Below the pieces are notes generated by a model that had not been told where the DNA came from, searched no databases, and saw nothing but the letters and a program-made list of their open reading frames with translations. Positions 54,921 through 64,000 of a DNA stretch of 64,000 bases are shown here, in pieces. Position 1 is the stretch's first letter. Each line of letters begins with the position of its first letter. Location of the stretch: the NCBI RefSeq assembly GCF_013408925.1, contig NZ_JACCAB010000001.1, forward strand, positions 1,550,001-1,614,000. The letters are read 5' to 3'. Made by a program: the position numbers and the translations under genes. This stretch comes from Pedococcus badiiscoriae. Lineage in GTDB: Bacteria; Actinomycetota; Actinomycetes; Actinomycetales; Dermatophilaceae.

Positions 54921-54980
54921 GTCAGCCGCGGTCAGACACGGTCAGACGCGGTCAGACGCGGTCAGACGCGGTCAGACGCG
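54921..54980. repeat. Six tandem copies of a 10-bp unit, GTCAGACGCG
   Basis: Units start at 54921, 54931, 54941, 54951, 54961 and 54971. The last four are identical; the first two have one change each (GTCAGCCGCG, GTCAGACACG). A partial GTCG follows. The array fills the space between the convergent response regulator and DedA genes and contains the DedA stop codon. Each unit has a TGA on the minus strand, so stops recur in all frames. Confidence 0.95.
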
Positions 54981-55667
54981 GTCGTCGCGCAGGTCGTCGA
55001 CGGACTGGTCGTGCGCGACGGCGTCGTCCCCGACGGTCTCGTCCGACGTCCGGCCACGGCGGGCCCGGACCACCTCGACGACCATGGGGATCAGCGAGAT
55101 GGCCACGATGGCCAGGATGGCCAGCTCGAGGTGGTTCTTGAGGGCCGGGAAGGAGTTGCCCAGGAAGTAGCCCAGCAGCGTCACGATCCAGACCCACAGC
55201 ACGGCGCCGACGCCGCTCCAGACGAAGAAGTGCCGCCGGTCCATCCGGCTCACCCCAGCCACGACGGTGATGAAGGTGCGAACCACCGGGACGAACCGGC
55301 CGAGCACCAGGGCCTTCGCGCCGTGCTTCTCGAAGAAGGCGTGGCTGTCGTCGAAGTACTTCTTCTTGAGGATGCGCCCGTCGCGCTCGTACAGCGGACG
55401 GCCCACCGCGCGGCCGATCTCGTAGCCGACGACGTTGCCCGCGAACGCCGCGAGGCTCAGGATCACCAGGCCGACGACGAGGTTCATCGAGAGGTCGCCG
55501 GTGCTGATGAACAACCCGATGGCGAACAGCAGCGAGTCACCGGGCAGGATCGGGAAGAGCAGCCCGCACTCGACGAAGACGATCGCGACGCTCACCCAGA
55601 AGAACTGGGAGCCGAAATGGGTCAGGAGCCACTGGGGGTCCATCCAGCTGGTGCTCAGTGAGTGCAT
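54972..55667 (-). CDS. DedA family membrane protein
   Basis: A 231-residue DedA (SNARE-associated) protein. Hydrophobic segments and the conserved FVECGLLFPILPGDSLLFAI, GNVVGYEIGRAVGRPLYER, the amphipathic FFEKHGAKALVLGRFVPVVR and FVWSGVGAVLWVW are all present. The family is linked to polyprenyl-phosphate or phospholipid flipping and membrane potential. TACCCT (complement of 55675-55680) lies seven bases before the ATG. Its final codons lie in the 10-bp tandem repeat, so unit number could alter the C-terminus. Confidence 0.95.
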   Translation of the reverse strand: MHSLSTSWMDPQWLLTHFGSQFFWVSVAIVFVECGLLFPILPGDSLLFAIGLFISTGDLSMNLVVGLVILSLAAFAGNVVGYEIGRAVGRPLYERDGRILKKKYFDDSHAFFEKHGAKALVLGRFVPVVRTFITVVAGVSRMDRRHFFVWSGVGAVLWVWIVTLLGYFLGNSFPALKNHLELAILAIVAISLIPMVVEVVRARRGRTSDETVGDDAVAHDQSVDDLRDDRV

Positions 55668-55860
55668 GGGCTACAGGGTATGCCGCGCCGGCGGCTGCGC
55701 TCGACTTGTCACCTGAGAGAAACCTGTGGGCCGAGTGGGGCCCCAGGTCACGGCACGGCATACATCTGCGGGATCCGCCCGCCTGGTGGGCGCCGCGGTG
55801 GGACCGTTGGAGCAAGGCCCGTGCGACGGGTCGAGAGGCAAGGGATACCGGGGGGTATCG

Positions 55861-56640
55861 ATGGACGGAAGGCCGTGGCCCACGCGAAGGGCCGTGCTGG
55901 GGGCAGCGGTGGGCACCAGCCTCGCGGGCGTGCTGGGCGCTGGGTTGGCGCGAGAGCACGACCCTCTGGAGCGAACCGGAACTCCCCTGTCGCGCAGTCG
56001 TGTCGACCCCAGGTCGATCAGCTCGGTCCACACTGGCCGGAGAGTGGTCGCCCTCACCTTCGACGACGGCCCGGACCCCGCAAGCACCCCGGCGGTGCTC
56101 GACGTCCTCGACCAGTTCGGGGTGGTGGCGACGTTCTTCATGATCGGGCGCAACGTCGTCGAGCGCCCTGACCTGGCCGTCGAGGTGCTCCGGCGTGGGC
56201 ACCAGGTGGCCAGCCACACGCAGGACCACCTCTGGCTGGACGAGCAGCCGGCAGCGGTCGTCCGCAGCCAGGTATTGGCTGGGGCCGCGAGCCTGGCCCG
56301 CGTGGGTGCACCCTCGACCCGGCTCTTCCGCCCGCCCCACGGCTGGACCAGCCCCACGGTGGCGAGGGTCACGCACGCTCACGGCCTGCGCTGCATCTTC
56401 TGGAGCGAGTGCCTCGAGCACTACCTGCGCCTGGGGGACCCGTCGTCTGCCGCCGCCGCGGTCGCGGCGAGGACCGGTCCCGGCTCGATCATCCTGTGCC
56501 ACGACGGCGGGCACCTCGACGGGCCGCACCCGCAGTCCCTCGACCGCGCCGCCACGGTGGCCGCGCTCCCGCATATGCTCGACGCCGTGCTCTCGAAGGA
56601 TCTGCGGTTCGCGACGGTCAGCGAGCTGACTGGTGTCTGA
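55861..56640 (+). CDS. Exported polysaccharide deacetylase (NodB domain)
   Basis: A 259-residue protein. The leader TRRAVLGAAVGTSLAGVLGA has a twin-arginine start and hydrophobic core, suggesting Tat or lipoprotein-like export. The NodB domain shows VALTFDDGPDPAST (D68-D69), the metal-binding SHTQDHLWL, RPPHGWTSP and the late IILCHDGG. It probably de-N-acetylates peptidoglycan or another envelope glycan. GGGGGG lies before the ATG at 55861. The methyltransferase gene overlaps its end by eight bases. Confidence 0.88.
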   Translation: MDGRPWPTRRAVLGAAVGTSLAGVLGAGLAREHDPLERTGTPLSRSRVDPRSISSVHTGRRVVALTFDDGPDPASTPAVLDVLDQFGVVATFFMIGRNVVERPDLAVEVLRRGHQVASHTQDHLWLDEQPAAVVRSQVLAGAASLARVGAPSTRLFRPPHGWTSPTVARVTHAHGLRCIFWSECLEHYLRLGDPSSAAAAVAARTGPGSIILCHDGGHLDGPHPQSLDRAATVAALPHMLDAVLSKDLRFATVSELTGV

Positions 56641-57337
56641 GACGCCCACCGGGTCCAGCGGCCTCGCGACCGACGAGGTGGGCGCCGGGCCGTGGGTGGG
56701 GCAGTGGCCGCCGGGGGACCACTGGGACGCCGACCTGCTGCGCGACGGCGACCGCCGCAACGTGGTCGACGGCTACCACTACTGGCGGCACGACGCGATC
56801 GTCGCCGACCTGGACGCGCGGCGTCACGACTTCCACGTGGCGGTCGAGAACTGGGGGCACGACTTCAACATCGGGTCGGTCATCAGGACGGCGAACGCCT
56901 TCAACGCCAAGGCCTTCCACATCGTGGGCAGGCGACGGTGGAACCGCCGGGGGGCGATGGTGACCGACCGTTACCAGCACGAGCACCACCACCCGACGGT
57001 GGACGACCTGGTCGAGTGGGCCGCCACGGCGGGCACTGGCGCGGAGGGTCGGCAACGCGGCATACCGCTCATCGGGATCGACAACCTGCCGGGCTCGCTG
57101 CCGCTGGAGACCTACGACCTGCCCCGGGAGTGCGTGCTCGTCTTCGGGCAGGAGGGGCCGGGACTGTCGCCCGAGATGCGTCAGGCCTGTGAGGTGGTGC
57201 TCCACATCGGGCAGTACGGGTCGACGCGCTCGATCAACGCGGGAGCCGCGGCCGCCATCGCCATGCATGCCTGGGTGCGCCGGAACATTTTCGGGCAGGC
57301 TGTCGATGAGCCCACCGCTCGTCCGTCATCAGGGTGA
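56633..57337 (+). CDS. SpoU (TrmH) family RNA methyltransferase
   Basis: A 234-residue SPOUT enzyme. Motif 1 is VENWGHDFNIGSVIRTANAF, motif 2 is VLVFGQEGPGLSPEM, and motif 3 is IGQYGSTRSINAGAAAAIAM; together they form the SAM-binding knot for 2'-O-ribose methylation of tRNA or rRNA. The GTG start overlaps the deacetylase stop. A homologue lies near pyrE in mycobacteria, in line with conserved order here. Confidence 0.92.
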   Translation: MSETPTGSSGLATDEVGAGPWVGQWPPGDHWDADLLRDGDRRNVVDGYHYWRHDAIVADLDARRHDFHVAVENWGHDFNIGSVIRTANAFNAKAFHIVGRRRWNRRGAMVTDRYQHEHHHPTVDDLVEWAATAGTGAEGRQRGIPLIGIDNLPGSLPLETYDLPRECVLVFGQEGPGLSPEMRQACEVVLHIGQYGSTRSINAGAAAAIAMHAWVRRNIFGQAVDEPTARPSSG

Positions 57338-57364
57338 TAGCACCCACCGATGAGAGGAACAGCC

Positions 57365-57733
57365 ATGACCCAGTACATCGTCCTGCTGCCGGCCGACGAG
57401 GCCCGTTACGCGTCGGCCTCGGCCCAGGAGCGCGCTGACCTGACGGCAGCCCACGGGGAGTTCGCCCAGCTGCTCGCCGAGCGCGGACACAAGATGACAG
57501 GTGGCGCCCAGCTGACCCCGGCCGGGCAGTCGCGCGTGGTCCGCGGGAGTGCCCTCGACCAGGTCTCGGTCACCGACGGACCGTATGCCGAGAGCGCCGA
57601 GCAGGTCGGCGGCTACTACGTCGTCGAGACCTCCGACCCCGCCGACCTGGCCAAGGTCTGCGGCCGGCTGCTCGCGACCCCGTTCCACGACGCCATCGAG
57701 ATCCGCCCCCAGGTCGAGAACCAGATGCCGTGA
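57365..57733 (+). CDS. YCII/DGPF-domain protein 1
   Basis: A 122-residue YCII-like protein with the signature VSVTDGPYAESAEQVGGYYV (DGPF variant DGPY). GAGAGGA lies six bases before the ATG. It is the first gene of a three-gene unit with a second DGPF protein and an ECF sigma factor; this set is the standard neighbourhood of the ECF42 group. DGPF proteins form small ferredoxin-like barrels, and their role in sigma-factor control is not settled. Confidence 0.9.
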   Translation: MTQYIVLLPADEARYASASAQERADLTAAHGEFAQLLAERGHKMTGGAQLTPAGQSRVVRGSALDQVSVTDGPYAESAEQVGGYYVVETSDPADLAKVCGRLLATPFHDAIEIRPQVENQMP

Positions 57734-58092
57734 GGTATGTCGTCCTGATCGCCTACGAGCCCGGTGGCTGGGCGGAGGCCAGCCACGAGGTGAGGCAGCA
57801 GCACGTCGATGCCCACCACGCCTTCGAGCGGTACGTCGACGAGCACGGGCGGCGGCTGAGCAGCGCGGCGTTGAGCGACGCCGACCTCGCCACCACGATC
57901 AGGCGCGACGGCGGGGGGTCGGACGTGGTCACCGACGGGCCGTTCGTCGAGCTCGCCGAGCAGATCGGCGGCTACTACGACGTTGAGCTGCCGGACCTCG
58001 ACGCCGCGATCACCGCCGGCCGGCTGCTGCCCAGGGCGTACACCGTCGAGATCCGGTCCGTGGTGGGTGTCGAGGGCTACGAGAGCCTGTGA
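57730..58092 (+). CDS. YCII/DGPF-domain protein 2
   Basis: A 120-residue paralogue with the exact DGPF motif in VVTDGPFVELAEQIGGYYDV. Its GTG start overlaps the first DGPF gene (GTGA), and the sigma factor begins five bases after its stop, so all three are translated from one message. It shares the N-terminal YVVLIAYEPGGW pattern of the family. Confidence 0.9.
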   Translation: MRYVVLIAYEPGGWAEASHEVRQQHVDAHHAFERYVDEHGRRLSSAALSDADLATTIRRDGGGSDVVTDGPFVELAEQIGGYYDVELPDLDAAITAGRLLPRAYTVEIRSVVGVEGYESL

Positions 58093-58096
58093 CCAG

Positions 58097-59422
58097 GTGA
58101 GCGTCGGCGGACCCGCCGCGACGTCCGGCGATCCCGCCGACGTGCTGGCCACGGTCGTGCGGCAGGAGTGGGGACGGCTGACGGCCTTGCTCCTCGCGCG
58201 CTTCCGGCGACTCGACCTCGTCGAGGACGCGCTCGCGGACGCGGTCGAGACGGCGACACGGCGCTGGACGCGCGACGGTCTGCCGGACAACCCGGCCGCG
58301 TGGCTGCACACCGCGGCCAGGAGGCGCGTGCTCGACCGGCTCCGCGCCGAGGCGATGGCGCACCGCAAGGCGCCGCTGCTCATCGTCGAGGCCGAGCGGG
58401 TCGAGGGCTCGCCCGTGCTGGCCGATCCCGGCGACCTCGTCGAGGACGACCTGCTGCGGCTGGTGCTGATGTGCACCCACCCGGCGCTCGACCCCGCCGC
58501 GGCCAGCGCCCTCACCCTCCGCCTCGTGCTGGGCGTGAGCACCGCCGACATCGCCCGGCTGTTCCTCGTGCCGGAGCCCACGATGGCGGCCAGGATCACG
58601 CGTGCCAAGCGCAAGATCGTCACCGCGGGCATCCCCTTCGCCGTGCCCTCAGCCGACGTGCTGCCCGAGCGGCTCGACACCGTCGCCCAGACGGCATACC
58701 TCGCCTTCACCGCCGGATATGCGCCCGGGTCGGGTCCGGATGTCGTGCGCACCGGCCTCGCCGGCGAGGCGATCCGCCTGGTGCGCGTCGTGCTCGCCCT
58801 GCGCCCCGACGCACCGGTCCTGGTGGCCCTGCTCGCGTTGATGCTGCTGCAGCACTCGCGTCGGGACGCGCGGGTGGACGACAGCGGCCGGATCGTCCTG
58901 CTGCCCGACCAGGACCGGTCGCGCTGGCACCGCGACGAGGTCGACGAGGCGGTGCGGCTGCTGCGCTCCCCCGGCCTGGCCGGGCCGGTCACCCTTCAGG
59001 CCGCCGGGTATGCCGTGCAGGCCCGGATCGCGGTCGAGCACGCCACGGCCCGCACCGCCGCCGAGACGGCCTGGGACCGGGTCGTTGCCCACTACGACGA
59101 GCTCGTGGCGCTGACGCCCACGCCGAGCGCGAGGCTGGCCCGCGCGGTGGCCGTCGCCGAGGCGAGCGGGCCGCACGAGGGGCTGGCGGCGCTGGCGGGG
59201 CTCGACGACCTGCTCGCCCACAGCCACCGCCTCCCCGCCGTGCGGGCCGAGCTGCTCACTCGCGCCGGCGACCGGGACGGGGCGCGGGCCGCCTACGACC
59301 TGGCCATCGAGCGCTGCGGCAACGACGCCGAGCGCGCCCTGCTGCTGGAGCGGCGGGCAGACCTGCGCCCCGACCGCGACGGAGCCGGGGGCCGGGGAGG
59401 CCGGGTCACCCCGACAGCCTGA
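58097..59422 (+). CDS. ECF42-type sigma factor with C-terminal TPR extension
   Basis: A 441-residue sigma factor. Region sigma2 is visible as ALLLARFRRLDLVEDALADA and WLHTAARRRVLDRLRAEAMA; sigma4 as LTLRLVLGVSTADIARLFLV then PEPTMAARITRAKRKI. The remaining 240 residues form the helical TPR-like extension typical of ECF42, ending in GARAAYDLAIERCGNDAERA. Linked DGPF genes support the group. No anti-sigma factor is encoded nearby; in this group the extension is reported to be needed for activity. GTG 58097 is preferred, and the frame extends upstream. Confidence 0.9.
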   Translation: MSVGGPAATSGDPADVLATVVRQEWGRLTALLLARFRRLDLVEDALADAVETATRRWTRDGLPDNPAAWLHTAARRRVLDRLRAEAMAHRKAPLLIVEAERVEGSPVLADPGDLVEDDLLRLVLMCTHPALDPAAASALTLRLVLGVSTADIARLFLVPEPTMAARITRAKRKIVTAGIPFAVPSADVLPERLDTVAQTAYLAFTAGYAPGSGPDVVRTGLAGEAIRLVRVVLALRPDAPVLVALLALMLLQHSRRDARVDDSGRIVLLPDQDRSRWHRDEVDEAVRLLRSPGLAGPVTLQAAGYAVQARIAVEHATARTAAETAWDRVVAHYDELVALTPTPSARLARAVAVAEASGPHEGLAALAGLDDLLAHSHRLPAVRAELLTRAGDRDGARAAYDLAIERCGNDAERALLLERRADLRPDRDGAGGRGGRVTPTA

Positions 59423-59508
59423 GACACGGGTGTCCGGTCGCGCGCGGGTCGTGCAAAGATCGGCGACGACGCCAGGCCGACGCCACGCACGAGTCGAAGG
59501 AGACTTCC

Positions 59509-60537
59509 ATGCCCATCGCCACCCCCGAGGTGTATGCCGACATGCTGGACCGCGCGAAGGCCGGCTCCTTCGCGTACCCGGCGATCAACATCTCGTCCTC
59601 GCAGACGCTGAACGCGGCGATCCGTGGCTTCGCCGACGCGGGCAGCGACGGCATAGTGCAGGTCTCGACCGGTGGCGCGGAGTACCTCTCCGGTCCGACC
59701 GTCAAGGACATGGTGACCGGTTCGATCGCGCTCGCGGCCTACGCCCACGAGGTCGCCAAGAAGTACGACGTCAACATCGCGCTGCACACCGACCACTGCC
59801 CGAAGGACAAGCTCGACGGCTTCGTCCGGCCGCTGCTCGCCGCGTCCACGGAGCGGGTCAAGGCCGGTGGCACGCCGTGGTTCCAGTCGCACATGTGGGA
59901 CGGCTCCGCCGTCCCGCTCGCCGAGAACCTCACGATCGCCCGCGAGCTGCTGGACCTGTGCCGCGCCGCGGACGTCATCCTCGAGATCGAGGTGGGCGTC
60001 GTCGGCGGCGAGGAGGACGGCGTCGAGGGCAAGATCGACGAGAAGCTCTACTCGACTCCGCAGGACGCGCTCGCCACCGCCGAGGCCCTCGGCCTGGGTG
60101 AGCACGGTCGCTACCTGACGGCCCTGACGTTCGGCAACGTCCACGGCGTCTACAAGCCGGGGAACGTCAAGCTGCGCCCCGAGATCCTCAAGGCCGCCCA
60201 GGACGCGGTCGCCCGGGCCCACGGACTTGCCGGCGACGCGAAGCCGTTCGACCTCGTCTTCCACGGTGGGTCCGGCTCGAGCCCGGAGGACATCGCGGCG
60301 GCGGTCGACTACGGCGTCGTCAAGATGAACGTCGACACGGACACCCAGTACGCCTTCACCCGCCCCGTCGCCGGCTACATGCTGACCAACTATGCCGGCG
60401 TCCTCAAGGTCGACGGCGAGGTCGGCAACAAGAAGCTGTACGACCCCCGCGCCTGGGGCAAGGAGGCCGAGGCCGGCATGGCTGCCCGCGTCGTCGAGGC
60501 CTGCCAGAACCTGCGCTCGGCCGGTACCCACGCGTGA
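59509..60537 (+). CDS. fba: Class II fructose-bisphosphate aldolase
   Basis: A 342-residue zinc aldolase of glycolysis and gluconeogenesis. Visible are PAINISSSQTLNAAIRGFAD, zinc-binding IALHTDHCPKDKLDGF, EIEVGVVGGEEDGV, TFGNVHGVYKPGNVKLRPEI and LVFHGGSGSSPEDI. GAAGGAGA lies five bases before the ATG. The stop overlaps the DUF3151 start, and the pair is conserved in actinobacteria. Confidence 0.97.
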   Translation: MPIATPEVYADMLDRAKAGSFAYPAINISSSQTLNAAIRGFADAGSDGIVQVSTGGAEYLSGPTVKDMVTGSIALAAYAHEVAKKYDVNIALHTDHCPKDKLDGFVRPLLAASTERVKAGGTPWFQSHMWDGSAVPLAENLTIARELLDLCRAADVILEIEVGVVGGEEDGVEGKIDEKLYSTPQDALATAEALGLGEHGRYLTALTFGNVHGVYKPGNVKLRPEILKAAQDAVARAHGLAGDAKPFDLVFHGGSGSSPEDIAAAVDYGVVKMNVDTDTQYAFTRPVAGYMLTNYAGVLKVDGEVGNKKLYDPRAWGKEAEAGMAARVVEACQNLRSAGTHA

Positions 60538-60938
60538 GCGACAACCTGCTCGGCATCCCCGAGACGCGGCTGCCCGTCGACCCCGCTGCCGCGAAGCTCG
60601 AGGCGGGCGTCGCCGCGGACCAGGTGGCCGCGGCATACCCGACCTCGTCGCTGGCCTGGGCCACGCTCGCCGAGGACGCACTCGCCGACGGGCGCACCGT
60701 CGAGGGCTACGCCTACGCCCGCACCGGTTACCACCGAGCGCTGGACTCGCTGCGCAAGAACGGCTGGCGCGGGCAGGGACCCGTGCCGTGGGAGCACGAG
60801 CCCAACCGGGGTTTCCTGCGCGCGCTGGCGGCCCTGTCCCGGGCCGCCGGAACCATCGGTGAGACCGACGAGGAGCTGCGCTGTGCCCAGTTCCTGCGCG
60901 ACTCCTCCATGACGGGTGCGCGCGAGCTCGGGCTCTGA
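60534..60938 (+). CDS. DUF3151 protein
   Basis: A 134-residue protein of the actinobacterial DUF3151 family: LLGIPETRLPVDPAAAKLEA, YPTSSLAWATLAEDAL, YAYARTGYHRALDSLRKNGW and RGQGPVPWEHEPNRGFLRAL. The helical pattern is TPR-like. GTG overlaps the fba stop by four bases, as in mycobacteria (Rv0360c region). Function is unknown; the constant linkage suggests a role connected with aldolase expression or activity. Confidence 0.88.
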   Translation: MSDNLLGIPETRLPVDPAAAKLEAGVAADQVAAAYPTSSLAWATLAEDALADGRTVEGYAYARTGYHRALDSLRKNGWRGQGPVPWEHEPNRGFLRALAALSRAAGTIGETDEELRCAQFLRDSSMTGARELGL

Positions 60939-61003
60939 TCAGGGCGCGACCTTTCGTCTGCCGGCCTGGGGCCTGCCGACACAGTGCGCCGGGAGAGCAG
61001 TGA

Positions 61004-61046
61004 CGCCGGGAGACCGGACCCGAATTCTGGTCCCGGTCTCCCGGCG
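61004..61046 (+). terminator. Strong hairpin after fba-DUF3151
   Basis: CGCCGGGAGACCGGACC (61004-61020) pairs with GGTCCCGGTCTCCCGGCG (61029-61046) with a single bulged base and an eight-base loop. It ends the fba transcript. Confidence 0.82.
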
Positions 61047-61208
61047 CCGCCCCCTGCCGCGGGCCTGAGCCCGCGTGATCCCTACCCGTCTATGGTCGTC
61101 CCCTGCCGCGTGACGAGCAGCGTCCGGTCATTGTGCACTCAGAACGAGGCCTTCGGTGGCACTATGCTGCCAAAGGACAGATGATGTCACTTCGGGCGGG
61201 GAGGTGCC

Positions 61209-62045
61209 TTGACCAGCGGGGATGCGTCGGCTCGAGACGTGGAACGCATGCTCACCGATCCGATGGACCGGCTGTTCCGCGTCCTCGAGAGCGGGGAGGA
61301 ACAGCTCGAGGCGCGACGGGCCGAGCTGGCCGAGGTGCGCTATGCGCTCTTCCAGCTCTCGGCGGGTGGTGCTGCCCGGCACGCCCGGACCAGTGGCGTC
61401 GAACCCCTCGCGGCCGAGATGGCCGCACCCATGCTGCGTTACCTGCTGCTGAACACGACGGGCCTGTGCCGGGTCAGCACGATGAGCGTCCACGTGACGG
61501 CGGACCTGGCGCAGGAGAACCGCCGGCTCAACCAGGACCTGTTGGCGGCGGGGCAGTTCCGCCAGCGGACGCTGTATCCCATGGACATCGTGGACAGCGA
61601 GGACGGGCGCGCCTGGCTCAAGGCGTTCGCGGGCGTCGGCGAGGAGCAGGGGCTGTCCTTGGCGCCCCCGAGCGAGTTCACGATCTTCGGCCAACACTCC
61701 CTCGTCGCGGTGGCCGAGTGGGGCAACGTCGGCAGCGACTACGTCATGGTCCGCGACCCCATGCTCATCGCCGCGTTCACCGCGCTCTTCGACCGGGCCT
61801 TCGAGCGCGCCCTTCCGGTGGTCCCGGAGGATGCCCGTGACGACGAGGACCTGCGTCTGGTGAAGCTCCTGGGGCTCGGTCTGAAGGATGAGTCGATTGC
61901 GCGGTACCTCGGCTGCAGCCTGCGGACCGTGCGCCGGCGGGTGGCTGCCCTGATGGCGCGGCACGGTGTGCAGACGAGGTTCCAGCTGGGGTTGGCGGCG
62001 GCCAGCGGTGAGCTCGGTTCCCCCCGCGAGCCCGCGGACCGGTAA
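61209..62045 (+). CDS. LuxR-type transcriptional regulator, TrmB-like sensor part
   Basis: A 278-residue regulator. The N-terminal 210 residues are a helical and mixed sensor region without recognised catalytic motifs; it resembles the actinobacterial regulators with an N-terminal PLD-like or TrmB-like part. A LuxR helix-turn-helix ends the protein: LVKLLGLGLKDESIARYLGC then SLRTVRRRVAALMARHG. TTG 61209 is chosen because GGGGAGG lies five bases upstream. It stands alone between fba and purA. Target genes and ligand are not evident. Confidence 0.75.
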   Translation: MTSGDASARDVERMLTDPMDRLFRVLESGEEQLEARRAELAEVRYALFQLSAGGAARHARTSGVEPLAAEMAAPMLRYLLLNTTGLCRVSTMSVHVTADLAQENRRLNQDLLAAGQFRQRTLYPMDIVDSEDGRAWLKAFAGVGEEQGLSLAPPSEFTIFGQHSLVAVAEWGNVGSDYVMVRDPMLIAAFTALFDRAFERALPVVPEDARDDEDLRLVKLLGLGLKDESIARYLGCSLRTVRRRVAALMARHGVQTRFQLGLAAASGELGSPREPADR

Positions 62046-63431
<1,386 letters not shown>

Positions 63432-63435
63432 ACCC

Positions 63436-63978
63436 GTGGCGCAGCCGAGGCCGGAGCCCGGTTCGGTTGTGCGCCTGCGGTTCACGAAGTGGGGTGGCAA
63501 GCGGCACCACGGCGCAGAGCTCGTCTACCTCGGGGCCGACGACCACGGTGACTGGCTGGGCGACCCGGTCGGCAACCGGTGGTCGGGTGGACCGAACTCC
63601 TTCGTGAGCGTCACCGACAACGTGCTCCTCGTCCCGCACGGCAGGGGCCTGACCGCGATGTTCTACGGCGAGCACCCGGACCAGGCCTTCGAGCTCTACG
63701 TCGACATCACCACGGTGCCTGTCTGGGACGGCGACCTCGTGACGGCAGTGGACCTCGACCTCGACGTGATCCGCCGGTTCGACGGCAGCTGGTACGTCGA
63801 CGACGAGGACGAGTTCGCCGAGCACCAGGTTCTCTACGGCTACCCACCCGACCTGGTGGTCGCGGCAGAGGCCGAGTGCGCGCGCGTGGTCGACGAGATC
63901 CGTTCAGGCGCACCGGTTCTGGCCGACGAGACCGCCGCCCCGTGGCGCGCCGTCTTCGCGTCCCTGAAGGCCGGCTGA
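63436..63978 (+). CDS. DUF402 family protein
   Basis: A 180-residue DUF402 (PF04167) protein. The FAU-like domain shows YVDITTVPVWDGDLVTAVDL followed by LDVIRRFDGSWYVDDEDEFA, the acidic residues that bind metal and nucleotide in related tri/diphosphatases. It begins with GTG four bases after the purA stop and probably shares its message. A nucleotide- or RNA-5'-phosphatase role is possible but unproved. Confidence 0.85.
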   Translation: MAQPRPEPGSVVRLRFTKWGGKRHHGAELVYLGADDHGDWLGDPVGNRWSGGPNSFVSVTDNVLLVPHGRGLTAMFYGEHPDQAFELYVDITTVPVWDGDLVTAVDLDLDVIRRFDGSWYVDDEDEFAEHQVLYGYPPDLVVAAEAECARVVDEIRSGAPVLADETAAPWRAVFASLKAG

Positions 63979-64000
63979 CCGCTCGGGCCCACCCGCGACA

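Noticed and set aside
54921..54980. CRISPR-like array
   Set aside because: Units are 10 bases and directly adjacent, with no spacers and no cas genes nearby.

Overview
This window is chromosomal DNA from a high-GC actinobacterium, most likely a member of the Micrococcales close to Intrasporangiaceae (Janibacter/Knoellia/Terrabacter type); that placement is inference. The evidence is very high GC with GTG and TTG starts, HspR/HAIR control of dnaK and clpB, a Bpa proteasome activator ending in GQYL, an EF-G2 paralogue, DUF3151 next to fba, an LprG-P55 pair, and many leaderless TANNNT promoters. No rRNA, tRNA, insertion sequence, integrase, phage structural gene or CRISPR array was seen.

Layout. 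1-7131: a sugar locus (3' end of a GH144/glycoamylase-like protein, GH3 glucosidase, ROK repressor, XylFGH-type ABC importer) with a promoter overlapped by a palindrome. 7150-16063: housekeeping and exported enzymes (SGNH hydrolase, membrane metallophosphoesterase, FAD dehydrogenase, DUF885 peptidase-like protein, Bpa, DUF1304, quinone oxidoreductase, MobA). 16164-24657: histidine utilisation (IclR regulator, hutH, hutU, an M20 amidohydrolase, hutF, hutI), with an unrelated YbaK gene inserted. 24719-28272: DUF4235, then a TPP riboswitch controlling a YkoE S-component and a fused A-A-T ECF protein. 28320-34808: EF-G2, an AlkA-like glycosylase, a GT4 glycosyltransferase, and a two-component pair encoded tail to tail. 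35013-39283: dnaK-grpE-dnaJ-hspR with two HAIR operators. 39338-40553: a divergent XRE / XRE-ImmA module. 40578-45045: RraB-like protein, F420-type reductase, clpB with a HAIR, secreted propeller protein. 45175-50614: lprG-P55, hydrolase, xth, SDR, pyrE. 50625-54902: LemA, then a DrrAB-type ABC exporter with a NarL-type two-component system. 54921-63978: a 10-bp tandem repeat, DedA, polysaccharide deacetylase, SpoU methyltransferase, DGPF-DGPF-ECF42 sigma, fba-DUF3151, a LuxR-type regulator, purA and DUF402.

How they work together. The right half keeps the neighbourhood known from mycobacteria (dnaK operon, clpB, pyrE, SpoU methyltransferase, DedA, fba, DUF3151, purA), so it is old core chromosome rather than an island. 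The hut genes give a complete route to N-formylglutamate through HutF; the embedded M20 enzyme is the best candidate for the missing deformylase step. An inverted repeat GTCT-N8-AGAC lies in both hut control regions and is a likely operator for the adjacent IclR protein.

The most unusual signal is not a gene. The octamer GGTATGCC/GGCATACC occurs about 30 times, 15 on each strand, where base composition predicts about 2. It is spread through genes in all reading frames and forces otherwise rare codons (ATA, TAT, GTA, CAT), and two copies build the stem of a terminator hairpin. This looks like a selected genome-wide DNA motif of unknown function.
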